A stretch of DNA of 64,000 nucleotides from Gammaproteobacteria bacterium (GTDB taxonomy: Bacteria; Pseudomonadota; Gammaproteobacteria; Pseudomonadales; Azotimanducaceae): contig VXUA01000041.1 of assembly GCA_009837185.1 (NCBI GenBank), forward strand, positions 1 to 64,000, written 5' to 3'. Of this stretch, positions 61,666 through 64,000 are shown one piece after another. The stretch's first letter is position 1, and each line of letters begins with the position of its first letter. The notes under the pieces are model-generated. The model was not told the origin of the DNA, made no database searches, and saw only the letters and a program-made list of their open reading frames with translations. Position numbers and translations under genes: made by a program.

Positions 61666-63999
61666 CTACCCATGCGTTGTTATTTCCGCGTCGGGTTGGC
61701 CTGCTGCGAGTGCGTTCAACCAATAATGCCTCAGAGTCTTGGATTGTAAGTCACCAAATCGAGCCAATTCAGCCTCTTCCTCCACTCGAAAAAACGCGTG
61801 AATGTGGTCAATATTTGCAGGGTCGGTGATACCATACAGGTGAAAGTAAACAGCGTCTAACTTTGCCCGTAACATCCGACGCCGTACTGGATTCCAAGAA
61901 AACGGTGGGTAAACTTGGTTGTCTTTGTCTACGTAATTTAAAGCCGCGGCAAACGCGCCGAGTGCGTGTGATGTGTAAATGAGTTCGAGTACTATGTCGC
62001 GCACAACTTCGCCCGCACTTTTAGAGCCGAATTTGATCGTGTTATAGCGCTCAATGGGTACACATGGAAGCTGTTCCAAAATAAACCAATTCATATGGTT
62101 TCCATGTAGTTTACAACGTGCGACGAAGTCAAATATCAGTGAACCAAAATTCCCGGTCAAAAAAGTACAAACAGTTGCATAGTCGTCTAGCGATTCGTAC
62201 TCTGACAATAACAAGCATAACGTATTGCTAGCGGCTACGTATGGTACTACTGTAGATATCATTGTTCGTCTATCAGTCGTATTGGTAATGTCGCGAAACC
62301 CCAAAAAGAACGGTGTTTTCATATAAACGTGTAGGTCCGCTTCGGAGCGATGGACGTTCTCCCGAACCACTCGTTGAGCTACTGCTCTTATCCGATTGTT
62401 TACCTCATTTTCACTCACCCAAAATTGCGGCGTTGCACAACGACTTGGATCTTGATGAGCTTCGTCGCTAAGGTAGGCTGGGCTTGCACGTTTTAGCGGT
62501 GCAGAAGGATTAAACTTTACGTCTGCTGAACGATGATCGAATTGCCAAATCATTTTGCCCTCATAGAGGGGCAGCCATCGACCATTCGCACCTTCGTAGA
62601 CGTTGTGTTCAAGTTCCCATATTTGTTCTTCCTCCAATAGTTGATTGTGTGTGCGCATCTTACCCGACTTCCGGTCGTTAGTCATATCGAACATCCTGCA
62701 AAACCTAACACTAAAGAGCGGAGATTCTTGATCGTGCCGTCGCATGATTGGTGAAGTATCATAAATTTTGCTCAATATATCTCTGTCTTCTCTAGTATGT
62801 AATATTGGCAAGGTGCCAGTATTTGGATTGACTTTATCAAAAAACGAAGTTGACACATTGAAACACACATTCTCATTTTCAACGTTCTTTACATCGTCCA
62901 CGAAACAACCATAGTGCGTCTGATCTCCATTCGGTTCAGCGCTGGCAACAAAAACACAGAACTTCAGTTGGGCATGAACGTCAGGAAAATGCCGTCCGGC
63001 GGCGACTCGTCGATTTTCAAAGTGGTAAAAATTACGTAAGCGTCCTTGACGAGTTACACGTTGAAAAAAGGGTGCACTGAAACGATCAGCAGCAATTCCA
63101 GCCATCAAAACTAGTCCTGTGTTTCCTTGCCTGTTCAACAGTGTAAGGGCTCTCTCAGCAAATAAACCATAAATGTTGATGTCACCTAACGAAAACCAAG
63201 GATAGTGCCCACTTTGTCTAACCATCGCCATGGTGTGTTCAGCTTTAGTCTTAGTTTCGTAAAACTCTTGAATGAGCGGGTCACCCGATCTCAAAAGATT
63301 GTGAAATTCCTTGTCTCTTTCATCTTGTGTCATATTTTTTGCTAACGCAGGTTTGCGGTACGCAATCCATTCCGCTTCTTCAAACTTGATACGTTCCCAC
63401 GGTGGATTACCCACGATTGCGTCGAATCCGTTACGCTCGTGGTTCCACACACCCGGAAACGCTGCCTCCCAATGTAAAAAGCAATTTTCTATTGCTATTG
63501 ATTGAGCTTGGTTCCAAAGATGCAGGAAATGCGGATCGTCTGGAATTTCATTTAGTGGATCTCCATACTGTCCTTCACACCAAGCAGCAACCTGTGCATC
63601 GTAGTCCTCCTGTTCTTTTTTGAAGGCTAATTTATCTGTATGTTTTGAAAGCCAGGGTAAGTCCAAGTCGTGTACGTTTTTGTGCTTTGTCGGACGAAGC
63701 CAAGCTAAACCTAGATGCACGTCTAAGAAATTCTTTACAAGTGATACGGAGTCATTAAGTTGTTGATACAATCCTTCCGATTGACGGACTTCATCGAGAT
63801 TGGTATCAGGCAATTCTTCAATTTCCTGCATATTCACGGCGGTAGCACGGAGAACTTTACTCAGATTCAGTTGAAATAAATCGTCCTCGAATTGTGCTGT
63901 AACTTCACCAATCCAACTACCAAATATTGAATTGCCACAGCGTAAGTGATGGTTAAGAAAACTTAATGGAGCTCCAACTGTGAATGTGTGCAACCACAA
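61666..63999 (-). CDS. Large restriction/defence-type DNA methyltransferase, partial (N-terminus beyond the window)
   Basis: The visible 777 residues are the C-terminal part of a bigger protein that continues past base 64000. It carries LNHHLRCGNSIFGSW and the adenine-methyltransferase motif NPPW in FDAIVGNPPWERIKFEE (about residue 213 of the visible part). A long target-recognition-like region follows (GLFAERALTLLNRQGNTGLVLMAG; HFENRRVAAGRHFPDVHAQLKF; QIWELEHNVYEGANG). The pattern is that of Eco57I/PglX/DrmMI-type class 1 N6-adenine methyltransferases from type IIG, BREX or DISARM systems. Which system it is depends on genes to the right, which are not seen. The SAM-binding motif must lie outside the window. 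Confidence 0.82.
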   Translation of the reverse strand: MWLHTFTVGAPLSFLNHHLRCGNSIFGSWIGEVTAQFEDDLFQLNLSKVLRATAVNMQEIEELPDTNLDEVRQSEGLYQQLNDSVSLVKNFLDVHLGLAWLRPTKHKNVHDLDLPWLSKHTDKLAFKKEQEDYDAQVAAWCEGQYGDPLNEIPDDPHFLHLWNQAQSIAIENCFLHWEAAFPGVWNHERNGFDAIVGNPPWERIKFEEAEWIAYRKPALAKNMTQDERDKEFHNLLRSGDPLIQEFYETKTKAEHTMAMVRQSGHYPWFSLGDINIYGLFAERALTLLNRQGNTGLVLMAGIAADRFSAPFFQRVTRQGRLRNFYHFENRRVAAGRHFPDVHAQLKFCVFVASAEPNGDQTHYGCFVDDVKNVENENVCFNVSTSFFDKVNPNTGTLPILHTREDRDILSKIYDTSPIMRRHDQESPLFSVRFCRMFDMTNDRKSGKMRTHNQLLEEEQIWELEHNVYEGANGRWLPLYEGKMIWQFDHRSADVKFNPSAPLKRASPAYLSDEAHQDPSRCATPQFWVSENEVNNRIRAVAQRVVRENVHRSEADLHVYMKTPFFLGFRDITNTTDRRTMISTVVPYVAASNTLCLLLSEYESLDDYATVCTFLTGNFGSLIFDFVARCKLHGNHMNWFILEQLPCVPIERYNTIKFGSKSAGEVVRDIVLELIYTSHALGAFAAALNYVDKDNQVYPPFSWNPVRRRMLRAKLDAVYFHLYGITDPANIDHIHAFFRVEEEAELARFGDLQSKTLRHYWLNALAAGQPDAEITTHG

Positions 64000-64000
64000 T

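Overview
This window reads as a stretch of gammaproteobacterial chromosome of moderate GC content, probably from an uncultivated marine or environmental lineage. The assignment rests mainly on the right half. There, serS-rarA-lolA-ftsK on the minus strand, trxB-aat-infA on the plus strand and clpA-clpS-icd on the minus strand keep the gene order known from Escherichia coli and relatives. A tusDCBE operon, hspQ, kdsD and glutathione-dependent enzymes point the same way. TTG and GTG starts are common, and trxB appears to use CTG.

Layout. 0.1-6.7 kb: a glyoxalase II-like hydrolase, then a plus-strand acyl-CoA block (HMG-CoA lyase-like, biotin-dependent carboxylase alpha subunit, crotonase, nitronate monooxygenase-like) that resembles leucine/isovalerate catabolism but lacks a carboxylase beta subunit. 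6.7-7.9 kb: a solitary DNA methyltransferase. 8.0-13.8 kb: a TonB-dependent receptor preceded by a large exported protein that joins an intact M14 carboxypeptidase to an intact argininosuccinate-lyase-fold enzyme; this is the most unusual item here. 14-20.5 kb: metabolic genes (SDR, class I aldolase, ArsC-like protein, SelO, aminotransferase, luciferase-like oxidoreductase). 20.6-25.4 kb: a rhodanese and a polyamine-type ABC transporter (ATPase, binding protein, two permeases). 25.4-34.5 kb: a membrane TPR-like protein, two GST-like proteins, a serine hydrolase, an MtaD-like deaminase, a lipoprotein, a Yip1-family protein and two VOC proteins. 34.5-41.9 kb: envelope polysaccharide genes (kdsD, deacetylase, glycosyltransferase, nucleotide-sugar dehydrogenase) with hspQ, a DUF924 protein and an MFS transporter. 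42.1-44.3 kb: a higBA toxin-antitoxin pair, tRNA-Ser(UGA) and tusDCBE. 44.5-46.9 kb: a vanadium-haloperoxidase-superfamily protein paired with an outer-membrane barrel. 47-61.5 kb: the conserved housekeeping block, broken between infA and clpA by a scar holding a decayed secreted-protein gene and a chimera of two transposase families. 61.7-64 kb: the C-terminal part of a large restriction/defence-type DNA methyltransferase that runs off the right edge.

Working together: the TonB receptor and the exported peptidase-lyase look like a capture-and-process system for an unknown peptide or amino-polycarboxylate ligand. The polyamine transporter adds nitrogen uptake. TusBCDE relays sulfur to tRNA thiolation. 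The KdsD, deacetylase, GT4 and dehydrogenase genes supply lipopolysaccharide or capsule. The large methyltransferase may mark the start of a defence island outside the window. All functions are read from sequence motifs by eye; no database search was run.
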